Of a stretch of DNA of 64,000 nt, positions 8,771 to 16,547 are shown piece by piece. Under the pieces are notes generated by a model. The model was not told the origin of the DNA and did not search any database. It worked only from the letters and a program-made list of their open reading frames with translations. The stretch lies in NCBI RefSeq assembly GCF_039542225.1, contig NZ_BAABHS010000024.1, positions 1 through 64,000 on the forward strand, read 5' to 3'. Position numbers and translations under genes: made by a program. Every line of letters begins with the position of its first letter. The stretch's first letter is position 1. Source of the DNA: Yinghuangia aomiensis. Its GTDB lineage: Bacteria > Actinomycetota > Actinomycetes > Streptomycetales > Streptomycetaceae.

Positions 8771-9210
8771 CCTGTCTCCTGCGCGGTTTCCGGTGCAGCG
8801 CCGGGTCAGCTTAGCTTCGGAGTTCGCGCCGCACCGGACCACTGTCCCGGGAACGCGATGGGTCGTACGCGGGAGCGGCAGGGCAAGCCGGCCGGACGCG
8901 TGCGGACTTCGCGGCGGATACCGTGAGACCCGCTGTGGAAGGAGCATCGCGGATGGCTGACAGAGGTCAGGTACCGCCCGCCAGCGCGCCGCCATCTTCC
9001 GCAGTCCCGACGGGCAGCTTTCCGGCGGCGACCACGACCGCGCCAAGCTCCGCGGTGACCACGGCCGTGACGAGTGTTAGCCGCTCGGAGACGTGCGTCG
9101 GTCCGCGTCGCGGCCCGTTGCCAAGCAGGCCCTGAACTGTCCACTGCCGACCGGACATCAAGCGTCGGAAAGCGCTTCAACCCGGGGCCGTGGCTCGGCG
9201 CCTTCCTCGG
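8771..9210. other. Intergenic stretch without a convincing gene
   Basis: 440 bp between the zincin-like gene and the NTF2-fold gene, both leftward. A 64-codon leftward frame at 8967-9161 begins TTG-ATG and has one hydrophobic run (LTLVTAVVTAELGAVVVAAG), but no ribosome-binding site and no recognisable relative; I leave it uncalled. No strong repeat or hairpin was noticed. Confidence 0.4.
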
Positions 9211-9633
9211 TTACTCCTCGCGGCCGAAGATCATCCGGTGTCCGCGCGCGGTGTCCATGTACTCGCGGACGCGGTGGATCAGCCCGTCTCGGAGTTCGAA
9301 GACGAGGCAATAGTCGTTCTCGTAGCGGTTGCCGTTGGCGAGCGTTGCGGTCATGGTCTCCTCGACGATGACGCGCTCGCCGTCGGCGTGGAACGCGTGG
9401 AAGGTGACGGCGACGTCCCGGACGAACAAGCGCGGGAACTTCTCGGCGAGGAAGTGCGCGATCGCTTCCCTGCCGATCATGTGGCTGGGGCCGTTCAGCG
9501 CGACCGCCGTCGCGTTCCCCGGCGGCGCCGGCCACTCGGCGTCCTCGGTGAAGACGGCGGAGATCCGTTCCGCGTCGTGACTGGCGAACGCCCTCCAGGC
9601 GTCCTGGACGATCTCGCGGCTGCGTGGTGACAT
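9211..9633 (-). CDS. SnoaL/NTF2-fold protein
   Basis: 140 aa, a full-length SnoaL-like single domain: helical start SREIVQDAWRAFASHDAERISAVFTEDAEW, then a cone of strands including GREAIAHFLAEKFPRLF, VIVEETMTATL, YENDYCLVFELRDGLIHRVREYMDT and a terminal RMIFG. Members are small cyclases, isomerases, dehydratases or simple binding proteins; the catalytic type cannot be chosen from the sequence. Start ATG 9633 lacks a ribosome-binding site, but TAGCCT lies 7 nt upstream and could be the -10 of a leaderless mRNA. Monocistronic by spacing. Confidence 0.82.
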   Translation of the reverse strand: MSPRSREIVQDAWRAFASHDAERISAVFTEDAEWPAPPGNATAVALNGPSHMIGREAIAHFLAEKFPRLFVRDVAVTFHAFHADGERVIVEETMTATLANGNRYENDYCLVFELRDGLIHRVREYMDTARGHRMIFGREE

Positions 9634-9815
9634 GAGCGCGAGGCTAAGCGCGCACGAGCCCCGGATCCGGCGGGTTTCGGACATCGTCACCCCGAAGGCC
9701 GCCGAACGCAGCGCCGTCGGCGCGAACTTGCTGCCGCACCTGGCGGATGCCACGCTGCCGGGAGGAAGATCGGGGACTCCCGCCGATGTCGGCGCCGGCG
9801 GGGTGGGGAGGGCGG

Positions 9816-11417
9816 ATGGGTTTCGAGGACCTGACGGACGCCCAGGTCGCCGAGGCACTGGCCCAGCGACGGCGCGCGGTGAAGGACGCCGAGGCACTCG
9901 CCAAGCGACGGCGGGTGCGGAACGCCGGAACCAAACGTCCCGCGTCGCCGGACCCCGGCCCTGCCCCTGACTCCGACCCGAACCTGCCGCGCGCACGGAG
10001 CGTCCCCGGCGGCCGCCGGAACGAGAACTGGCGCGTGACCGTCGACGGCGACGAGTTGCTCCTGCAATTCCCAGCGCCCCTCAACACGTTCCATCTCGAC
10101 AAGGGCGCCTATCCGCATCCCAAGTGTCCGCCGGAGCCACGGTGCCTTCACCAGTCCGACGTACTCCGCCATTTCAGCGCGAAGGGAATGTCCTGGTCGC
10201 CGACACTGCGCCACCGGGCGCCGGACAACCAGTTCTATCTCCGTGACTTCGAACCCGAAGCCGAATTCCCCGAGGTCGTCGACAACGACGACGTGTACTT
10301 CAGGACCTCCGAGCAGTGGATTGCCGCGGTGTCGGAGCAACTCCCCCGCGTCTGGGAGGAACGGGACGCCAACCCGTGGCGCGGGCCTATGCGGGGCGAT
10401 CAACCTATGGACGTCGCCGAGCAATTCGCGGCGGTGTCCCGGAGGCTCACGTTCGTCATCGACTTTTACGAGTCCCGGAATCCGGGGCTGCTGGCCGCCC
10501 TCGGCCTGACCGACAAGGTGCTGCAACGCGTACAGGGCCGTCGACTGCCCCGCACGCACACGCCGTTCGGCTTGCAGCACAAGGACTTTCATCCCGGACA
10601 GGTGGGCCTCACACCCGACGGCGGACTCCTCGTCATCGACGAGGAGTTCGCCGCGCCGGGATCGTCCGTGTACGACATGACGACCTTCCTGCTGAACGAC
10701 CACATCGGCACTCGCAACCCGGAGATGACCGCCCGGCTTCTGGACGCGCGCAGCAGGACGGAGCGGGCTTGGTTCAGGGCTTTCGCGCCGCTCGTCGCGG
10801 CCGGGAACGCGGTCACCTGGTCCACCTACCTCGTCCGCCAACTACGCGCGCGGTCGATATTCGAACCTGCCACGCACGAGGAACCGAAGGCAACGCTCGG
10901 GAAGAGCAATTGGGACCAGGAACTGACGCAGGCGGTGAAGACGTTGAATCGGGAGTTCACCGAATCGCAGCTCTACATTCCCGAGTTGGTCGCCGGACCG
11001 GAGAAGGTCCGGGATCGCCTGGACGAATACCTTGCCCAACCACGCGTCTTCGTCTTCACCGGCAAGGATTTGTCCGTCGGCGCCGACGGGCCGAAATCCC
11101 TGGCCGAGCGCCCGAAATACCGGGCAAGTCTGCGTCCGACGGTGGCGCCGCGCTCGGAGACGGAACCGGCTCTCCCTACGTTCCCTGCCGCGGCCTACGG
11201 GTTCGAACAGGTTTCCAAGTGGCCCAGCCGCCCTGCTCCGGCGACGCGCGCCTCGCCCGGACGGCAGAGAGGACTCCCGCGGCCTGACGGCCTTGCCGCG
11301 ACGGTTGCCGACGCGGACAAGGCGGTGGGCAAGTTGGCGTACAAGGGCCAGATCCGCAATCTGGCGGTGACACCCTGGTTCGAGCGCCATGTCCACGGCT
11401 TGGCGCTCGAACCCTGA
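9816..11417 (+). CDS. APH-fold (aminoglycoside phosphotransferase-like) protein
   Basis: 533 aa. The central part carries a kinase-like catalytic loop LQHKDFHPGQ (about residues 254-263; APH families have HGDxHxxN) followed 16 residues later by LLVIDEEFAAPGSSVYD, equivalent to the metal-binding IDxE/D block. So a small-molecule or protein phosphotransferase of the APH/choline kinase fold is likely. The N-terminal lobe lacks an obvious ATP-binding motif, and Asn of the loop is Gln, so activity is uncertain. Charged N-terminus (AQRRRAVKDAEALAKRRR) and a disordered C-terminal 100 residues are additions to the usual fold. ATG 9816 follows GGGGAGGG; ATG 9786 is an alternative. It stands alone, facing the DUF5708-like gene convergently. 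Confidence 0.65.
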   Translation: MGFEDLTDAQVAEALAQRRRAVKDAEALAKRRRVRNAGTKRPASPDPGPAPDSDPNLPRARSVPGGRRNENWRVTVDGDELLLQFPAPLNTFHLDKGAYPHPKCPPEPRCLHQSDVLRHFSAKGMSWSPTLRHRAPDNQFYLRDFEPEAEFPEVVDNDDVYFRTSEQWIAAVSEQLPRVWEERDANPWRGPMRGDQPMDVAEQFAAVSRRLTFVIDFYESRNPGLLAALGLTDKVLQRVQGRRLPRTHTPFGLQHKDFHPGQVGLTPDGGLLVIDEEFAAPGSSVYDMTTFLLNDHIGTRNPEMTARLLDARSRTERAWFRAFAPLVAAGNAVTWSTYLVRQLRARSIFEPATHEEPKATLGKSNWDQELTQAVKTLNREFTESQLYIPELVAGPEKVRDRLDEYLAQPRVFVFTGKDLSVGADGPKSLAERPKYRASLRPTVAPRSETEPALPTFPAAAYGFEQVSKWPSRPAPATRASPGRQRGLPRPDGLAATVADADKAVGKLAYKGQIRNLAVTPWFERHVHGLALEP

Positions 11418-11455
11418 CCCGCTCCGCACCGCGGCGGAGGCCCACCGCGTCGCCG

Positions 11456-11656
11456 CTAGCGGCGCTTCGCCGGGCTGCCGCGGCCTGCGCCGCGGGTCAT
11501 GCGGAACACCCCGTAGGCCGCTTCGAGGGCGCCGATGACGATGAGCACGACGCCCAGCTTGTCGAGCGAGACGGCCGGGAGGTCGACCCGGCCGCCGTAG
11601 ACCTTCAGCAGCACCCCCACGCCCGACAGACCGACACCGCCGACGACGTCCCTCAT
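11456..11656 (-). CDS. Small membrane protein, DUF5708-like
   Basis: 66 aa with two membrane helices: VVGGVGLSGVGVLLKVYGG and VSLDKLGVVLIVIGALEAAYGVF, then a basic tail GRGSPAKRR. The SLDKLGVVLxVIGxxE block resembles small streptomycete proteins of the DUF5708 type, whose function is unknown. ATG 11656 is supported by GGAGGGGAG 7 nt upstream, which also rules out the longer frame that opens far upstream. Confidence 0.65.
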   Translation of the reverse strand: MRDVVGGVGLSGVGVLLKVYGGRVDLPAVSLDKLGVVLIVIGALEAAYGVFRMTRGAGRGSPAKRR

Positions 11657-11814
11657 GTACGCGCTCCCCTCCGAGTCCTGAGTGTTTCCGACCCGGAAAA
11701 CGCTAGTTCCGCCCTGGGGTGACCGCGTCCTGCCCGCTGAGGAACCGGCTGTAGACACTTCGATGCAGTCGGCACGGACAGCGGTCCGTTCGCCGCGGCA
11801 GGTGCCGGTGCGGG

Positions 11815-12519
11815 TCACACGTAGTCGTACAGCGTCCGCATCTGCACGATCTCGGACTGCTGTTCGGCGACGATGTGGCGGGCCAGGTTGCGGGTGAACA
11901 CGTTGGCGCCGTCGGCGGCTTCGGTCCGGGCCATGGCGACCGCGCCGAGGTGGTGCTCGATCATCAGGTCGAGGAACATGCGCGACGCGGTCGGGCCGTC
12001 GGCGGCTTCGAGGGCCGCCAGTTGTGCGGTGGTCAGCATGCCGCCGGTGCCGCCGTGGTGGGCGGTGTGGTCGGCGACGGACTTCGCGTCCACCGGCACC
12101 GGGTCCTGGTCCCAGGCGGTCAGCCAGCTGTTCATGTCGGCGACTTCGCGGTCTTGGTCGGTGCGGATGCGCTCGGCGAGCGCGGTGACGAGGTGCTGCG
12201 TGCCCTGCTTGGCGAGCAGGATGCGGCTCATCTCGACCGCTTGCGCGTGGTGCGGGACCATCGCCAGGGCGAACGTCAGGTCGGCGGCGTTCGGCGGCTT
12301 CGGCGACGCGGCCGCGGGCCCGCCCGCGGACGGCGCCGGGGCGGCCGGGGCCCTGCCTGCCGGGGCGTCGGAGGCCGCCGACGGCGCGGCGGCCGTCGGA
12401 GCAGTAGCCGTCGGAGCGGCCCCGGCACCGCCGAACGCCAGCGCCGTGAGCGCGACGCCCGCGCCGGAAACGAACAACGCGCAGGCGGCGAACCATCCGC
12501 GGGCACGCGACAGCGACAC
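11815..12519 (-). CDS. DUF305 family exported protein
   Basis: 234 aa. N-terminal signal/anchor (WFAACALFVSGAGVALTALAF) followed by an Ala/Pro/Thr-rich spacer, so exported or membrane-tethered. The C-terminal DUF305 ferritin-like four-helix domain shows its paired His signatures MVPHHAQAVEMS and MIEHHLGAVAMA, plus ADMNSWL and HIVAEQQSEIVQM. DUF305 proteins are often found with copper handling genes, and here the copper amine oxidase operon lies just beyond, which makes metal binding plausible though unproven. Start is GTG 12519 with GAGGAGG 6 nt upstream. Confidence 0.88.
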   Translation of the reverse strand: MSLSRARGWFAACALFVSGAGVALTALAFGGAGAAPTATAPTAAAPSAASDAPAGRAPAAPAPSAGGPAAASPKPPNAADLTFALAMVPHHAQAVEMSRILLAKQGTQHLVTALAERIRTDQDREVADMNSWLTAWDQDPVPVDAKSVADHTAHHGGTGGMLTTAQLAALEAADGPTASRMFLDLMIEHHLGAVAMARTEAADGANVFTRNLARHIVAEQQSEIVQMRTLYDYV

Positions 12520-12812
12520 AAGGCCTCCTCGAAGAGATGGCGGACGAAGGACGAGGGTCGCCGCACACCCCGCCGTGAGCAGGCGGGCGGCCCGGCGGCG
12601 AGGCGGGGTTGTTCGGTTCGGTGGCGCAGTCGCTTTTCGCGGCTCCGGTGCCGGAGGCTTGACGGGGTGGTGAGTGCCCGCTGCGGCGGGTCTCCCCCGC
12701 CGGGTGGGCCTGGAGGTTCATATCGGTTGGTGCGTCGGTGGCGGGTAGTTGGGGCGGCCGCCCCCACCCGTCGAACGGCACGGGCGGGGACGGCCGCACG
12801 AGGCGGTTCCGG

Positions 12813-14117
12813 TCAGTCGACCTGGCCGTTGTGGTCCGTGCGTCCCTTGGGCGTCAGCGGGTTCATCGCGGTCACGTCGCGCGGGAGGAGGTCGAAGCCC
12901 TGCCAGTGGATCGGCATCGGGCTCTGGTCCTCGTCGCGGGGGACGTGGTGGAACGGCACCGTCACCCACATCACCGGGTCGGTCAGTGTCTCGCCGTTGA
13001 CGTATCCGGGGATGTCCTGCGCACCGCATTCCGGATCGGCGTTGAAGCTGGCGAACTTCTCACACGCTTTCGCCTGCGTGAACGATACTGCGGGCGACTG
13101 CGCCGGGTTGGCCGCGTACTGCTGGTTGGTCACGGTCTGCACCAGCTCGTAGCTGCGGTCGTGCCCGTCGCCGTTCTTGCTGCTCTGGCTGACGACGCGC
13201 CACCACCGCAGGTTGGCGTTCTGGAACGAGCCTTCTTTGGCGATGTCGGTCTTCGCCGTGCTGTAGACCTCGCCGCGCTTGCCGCGCGCGCCGGTGTCGA
13301 CCGTGTCGTACTGCTCGACCTTCTCCCGCCCGTCGCCGTCGATGTCGAAGTCGACGCGCCACGTGGCGTTGTGGAAGTGGTTGCCGGATATGCCGGTGGC
13401 GTTCTTGCCGATCGGCCAGCCCTTGTCCGGCGTGGTCCAGTCCTCCGGCGACAGGTCGCCGGTGGCGCCGAGCCGTGCGGAGACCTGGCCGTCGTCGGCG
13501 AAGCGCCACTCCGTGACGTACTCGTACCAGTCGACCTTGGAGATCGTGTAGAGCACCAAGTCCTGCCCGTTGGCGGTGAACAGGTCGCCCAGGTCCGGGC
13601 TCATCCACTCCTGTTCCTGCGAGCGGTACGCCAGGCCGGCGTCGACCTTCTGGACGCACAGGACCTTCTTCGCGTCCTCCTTCTTGCCGATCCACTGGCC
13701 CTTGAGCTTGCCGCCCGGGCACTCCTGCTTGGCGATCGCGTGCGAGAAGTAGCCGCCGAAGCCGTACGACGTGATGTCGTTCCACTGGTGCTCGCCCGAG
13801 TCGTACGGCACGTTCAACTGCGCGAGCTGCGCCGAACGCAACACCGTGATCGGGTACTTCTCGCCCTTGGGCTTATAGCCGACGCGTTCCAGGACGAGCC
13901 CGGCCTTGGTGTCGATGCGCCAGCACATACGCCACTCGGTGCCGGTCTTCAGGGTCTCCTGCACCATCGCGTTGTTGCCGCAGTAGTTGAAGCGGTCCTG
14001 GTCCTTGCCGGCGGCGGCCGCGGCCCCGGCGGGCGCGGCGAGCACGGTCGCCGCCATCGCCAGGGCGGCGAGGCCGGCCGCCGCCCCGGTCGCCTTGCGG
14101 CGCAGTCTGCGAATCAT
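12813..14117 (-). CDS. Secreted short copper amine oxidase family protein
   Basis: 434 aa with a signal peptide (AAGLAALAMAATVLAAPAGA). Copper amine oxidases oxidise primary amines to aldehydes, releasing ammonia and peroxide, using copper and topaquinone made from a tyrosine. Landmarks of the catalytic domain are readable: VDWYEYVTEWRFADDGQ, where Tyr198 matches the topaquinone precursor of N-Y-D/E-Y but the preceding Asn is Trp197; NHFHN (His247, His249) followed by VDFDIDGDG; and FHHVPRDED with His391 and MPIHWQGFDLLP near the C-terminus. Classical enzymes have about 640-700 aa, so the N2/N3 domains are absent. ATG 14117 has AGAGGAAG upstream. About 100 bp after its partner gene, likely the same transcript. 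Confidence 0.82.
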   Translation of the reverse strand: MIRRLRRKATGAAAGLAALAMAATVLAAPAGAAAAAGKDQDRFNYCGNNAMVQETLKTGTEWRMCWRIDTKAGLVLERVGYKPKGEKYPITVLRSAQLAQLNVPYDSGEHQWNDITSYGFGGYFSHAIAKQECPGGKLKGQWIGKKEDAKKVLCVQKVDAGLAYRSQEQEWMSPDLGDLFTANGQDLVLYTISKVDWYEYVTEWRFADDGQVSARLGATGDLSPEDWTTPDKGWPIGKNATGISGNHFHNATWRVDFDIDGDGREKVEQYDTVDTGARGKRGEVYSTAKTDIAKEGSFQNANLRWWRVVSQSSKNGDGHDRSYELVQTVTNQQYAANPAQSPAVSFTQAKACEKFASFNADPECGAQDIPGYVNGETLTDPVMWVTVPFHHVPRDEDQSPMPIHWQGFDLLPRDVTAMNPLTPKGRTDHNGQVD

Positions 14118-14171
14118 CGGAATCTTCCTCTCATCCGGCGCCGGATGGGCGGGACGGGCCGGTCGGCCGGC

Positions 14172-14231
14172 CATGCGGGAGGTCATACGGGTGGTCATGC
14201 GGGCAGTGATGCGGGCGGTCATGCGGGCGGG
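14172..14231. repeat. 12-bp tandem repeat, five units
   Basis: Five imperfect units of CATGCGGGCGGT (variants AGGT, TACGGGTGGT, CAGT) run between the two amine-oxidase operon genes. The last unit contains the stop codon of the upstream gene, so the repeat grew from its 3' end into the spacer. Confidence 0.8.
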
Positions 14232-15187
14232 AAGACGGCTCGGGCCGACAGGTCGACCACGGTCCGCGTCGTGTCGAGGTACACGCCGCCGCGCACCTTG
14301 ACGAAGAGGATCAGGCAGCGGTGCGCGCCGCACTGGGCGGTCGCCGTGTCGCCGATGTCGGCGATGTACGACGAGCCGTTCGCGTCGAGCTGCTCCGGCC
14401 CGGCCAGGTCCGTACCGGTGGCCGCCTTGTACTGGGCCTTGAGCGGACCACCGGACGGCGACGCGACCAGCAGCTTGAGCGCCTCGGCGGTTTCGGCCCG
14501 CGACGGGGCGGGCTGCATGTTCGGCGCCTGGGATGAACGTTCCAGCACTCCGGCGGTCAGGTTCACCACGCGCTTGGCCAGGGTGTTGTCGGCGTAGTTG
14601 TAGAAGTAGACGTCGGCGCGGCGGGGCGCCTTGTCCGGGTCGGTCTCGGCGGGCAGCGGGTCGGACAGGTCGACGGTCAGCGGCTCGGGGCCGGCCGCGC
14701 CGGTGACGGTGCGGGCCGACTGCCGGAGCGCCGGGTCGACGGCCAGCCGCAGGGCGGTGTCGATCTCGTCGGGGGTGAGCGGATCCCGGCCGCTGCCCGT
14801 CGCGGGGGCGGGGCCCATCGGCTCGCTCTCCGCGGGGACTTCGCCACCGGGCGACGCCGATGCCTGTCCGCCGGGAGCGGCGGCGCCGGCCGTCCCCGCA
14901 CCGGTGCCGCTTGGTGCGGGCGATCCGGCCGCGGCGGGCTTGCCGCTCTCCCCGGACGCCCCCATCGGGATGGCGACGGCGATCGACGCGACGGCCGCGG
15001 CCACACTGAGTCCGGCGCCGACCAGGACGCGGGACAGGCGCCTACGCCGGGGGACTTCGACCGCGGCGTCCGCGGTGTCTGCGGCGTCCGCGGTGTCTGC
15101 GGCGTCCGCGGACGGCGCGGCCGACGACTGCTGCGGCGGGGTTTCCTCCGCCGGGATATCCCCGGTTTCCGGGGGTCTGTTGTTCAC
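14219..15187 (-). CDS. Membrane-anchored partner of the amine oxidase, unknown family
   Basis: 322 aa. Acidic Ala/Asp-rich cytoplasmic N-terminus, basic RRRRLSR, one membrane helix (VLVGAGLSVAAAVASIAVAI at about 54-73), a Gly/Ala/Ser/Pro-rich linker, then a folded outer domain of about 190 aa with PLTPDEIDTALRLAVDP, ADVYFYNYADNTLAKRVVNL, CGAHRCLILFVKV and GVYLDTTRTVVDL. I do not recognise the family. Two Cys in QCGAHRC could form a disulfide or bind metal. Being the first gene of the unit with the amine oxidase, it may tether, mature or feed that enzyme. GTG 15187 has GGAGGA 3-5 nt upstream. Confidence 0.75.
   Translation of the reverse strand: MNNRPPETGDIPAEETPPQQSSAAPSADAADTADAADTADAAVEVPRRRRLSRVLVGAGLSVAAAVASIAVAIPMGASGESGKPAAAGSPAPSGTGAGTAGAAAPGGQASASPGGEVPAESEPMGPAPATGSGRDPLTPDEIDTALRLAVDPALRQSARTVTGAAGPEPLTVDLSDPLPAETDPDKAPRRADVYFYNYADNTLAKRVVNLTAGVLERSSQAPNMQPAPSRAETAEALKLLVASPSGGPLKAQYKAATGTDLAGPEQLDANGSSYIADIGDTATAQCGAHRCLILFVKVRGGVYLDTTRTVVDLSARAVFPPA
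15063..15111. repeat. 18-bp in-frame direct repeat
   Basis: Two exact copies of an 18-bp unit (15063-15080, 15081-15098) and 13 bp of a third encode the reiterated ADTADA residues in the N-terminus of the amine oxidase partner; likely prone to slippage length change. Confidence 0.85.
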
Positions 15188-15757
15188 GTGTCCTCCAGCA
15201 CGGACTTCCACGGGTGTGCACGGGCCCATGCGGCCTTCTGCGGCTGCCGGCCCGGGCGGCCGCGCGGCCGGGGCCCGCAATGGAGGATCGAGGTCCGCGG
15301 TAACGCACAATGTCGCGTTGCATTTCCGCCTCGTTAATTGGCGGAATTGGATTCGGCGGAATAGCCGTCGAAAATCCGGACATTCCCGGAGGCATGACCG
15401 GCCGGGCGCGACGGCCCGCCGCAGTAGAGGAACAGGCAGGTGGGAGCGCTGCCCCCGCCCGATGCGGGCCAGGACGACGTCGCAGCCCGGCCGCGAGACC
15501 GCCAATCCACGAAATCACCCTCGGCCTCCCGCGGGTGCGCGCACGGAATTACCGGAAGGAAACCACGGGCGCCATGCGCGTTTGTCGGCAACACCGCCGG
15601 GACACCCCGACAATTGGCGGGTTCCCGACCGTGTGACCGACCTTTTGCGGACGCGGTGGCGGTGGCCACCGACGCGCCCGCCGGGGCGCCGCGCCGGTTG
15701 TACAGCGGGATCGACGCCGACCGGCTCGGGCATGACCGGCCGACGGCCCGGCCATCG
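15188..15757. other. Intergenic region with repeated TTCCGCC sites
   Basis: 570 bp between the amine-oxidase partner gene and a TetR gene, both leftward; no gene seen. An AT-richer core holds a perfect inverted repeat TTCCGCC-N9-GGCGGAA at 15324-15346 and a further GGCGGAAT at 15355-15362, 16 bp after the copy at 15339-15346. These are candidates for regulator binding at the amine-oxidase promoter. GC-rich hairpins lie nearer the gene at about 15225-15285. Confidence 0.5.
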
Positions 15758-16363
15758 CTACTCCGCGGTGATGCCGAGGAGTTCCAGGGCGGTCCGGGCA
15801 TGCCGCCCCGCCTCCTCCTCCGTCGGGGCCGGGCGCAGGCCCAGGAGGCGTTCGCGGTGCGGTTCGCCGAGGAGAAGCGTGAAGAGCGCTTCGGCGAGGG
15901 GTTCCGGGTCCGGGCCGGGGAGCCGGCCGGTGAGCGCCGTGATGTAGCCGCGCGGGCCGTCGCGGTGGAAGCGGGCGGCCAGTTCGGGGAACGTCGTGGC
16001 CTCGGCGATCATCAGCCGGTGCAGGCCCACCGCTTCGTCGCCGTGCAGCGTCGCGACGATCCGGGCGGCGAGGGCGGCGAGCGGTTCCGGCGAGGCCGCC
16101 GCGGCGGGGGCGGCGAGGGCGCGGTCGCGGAGGCGTTCGACGGCGGCGGTGAAGACGTCGGACTTGTCGCCGAAGTAGCCGTAGACCGTGCGCTTGGTGA
16201 CGCGGGCGGCCGGGACCAGGTCGTCGATCGACGTGCGCTGGTAGCCCTTGGCGACGAACAGCCGCACCGCGGCGTCGAGGATCTGGTCGCGGCGCTCCTC
16301 GCGTTCCCGCGCGGTGGGGCGGCCGCGCTTGCGGGCGGGAGGCGGGGGCTGGTCGTGGGTCAC
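15758..16363 (-). CDS. TetR family regulator (of pdh operon)
   Basis: 201 aa. N-terminal HTH: RRDQILDAAVRLFVAKGYQRTSIDDLVPAARVTKRTVYGYFGDKSDVF, with the usual KRTVYGYF recognition helix; the C-terminal ligand domain ends ALELLGITAE. It faces the pdhABC genes across a region containing a palindrome (16467-16489), so it probably represses them and itself. Start is GTG 16363; an in-frame GTG at 16453 would add 30 Pro/Arg-rich residues encoded partly by a 16-bp duplication, which looks non-coding. The ligand is unknown. Confidence 0.88.
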   Translation of the reverse strand: MTHDQPPPPARKRGRPTAREREERRDQILDAAVRLFVAKGYQRTSIDDLVPAARVTKRTVYGYFGDKSDVFTAAVERLRDRALAAPAAAASPEPLAALAARIVATLHGDEAVGLHRLMIAEATTFPELAARFHRDGPRGYITALTGRLPGPDPEPLAEALFTLLLGEPHRERLLGLRPAPTEEEAGRHARTALELLGITAE

Positions 16364-16385
16364 GGTGCGGATCGGTCCTCGTCGC

Positions 16386-16417
16386 GGGTCGGTCGTGGGG
16401 CGGGTCGGTCGTGGGGC
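16386..16417. repeat. 16-bp tandem duplication
   Basis: GGGTCGGTCGTGGGGC occurs twice back to back in the leader of the TetR gene. A simple duplication; no function suggested. Confidence 0.85.
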
Positions 16418-16466
16418 GGATCGGCCGGGTTGCTGGTCGCTCGGGTGCGGCACCGTCCAGTCTATT

Positions 16467-16489
16467 AATGAAACGGCTTAGGTATCATT
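16467..16489. promoter_or_regulatory. Palindromic operator between TetR and pdhA
   Basis: AATGAAAC, 7 nt, GTATCATT: 7 of 8 positions pair. It is in the AT-rich part of the divergent region, a typical position and size for a TetR-family dimer site. Confidence 0.6.
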
Positions 16490-16547
16490 TCTGTCGTGGC
16501 CCCGAACGGGCCCGTCCTGCCCCACGAGGGTGAGAGGAGACTTCCGC

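Noticed and set aside
8967..9161. 64-codon leftward frame with one hydrophobic run
   Set aside because: No ribosome-binding site and codon pattern not convincing; left as intergenic.
16364..16453. 30-residue N-terminal extension of the TetR gene from GTG 16453
   Set aside because: The region is Pro/Arg-rich and includes a 16-bp tandem duplication; the conserved domain begins well after 16363.
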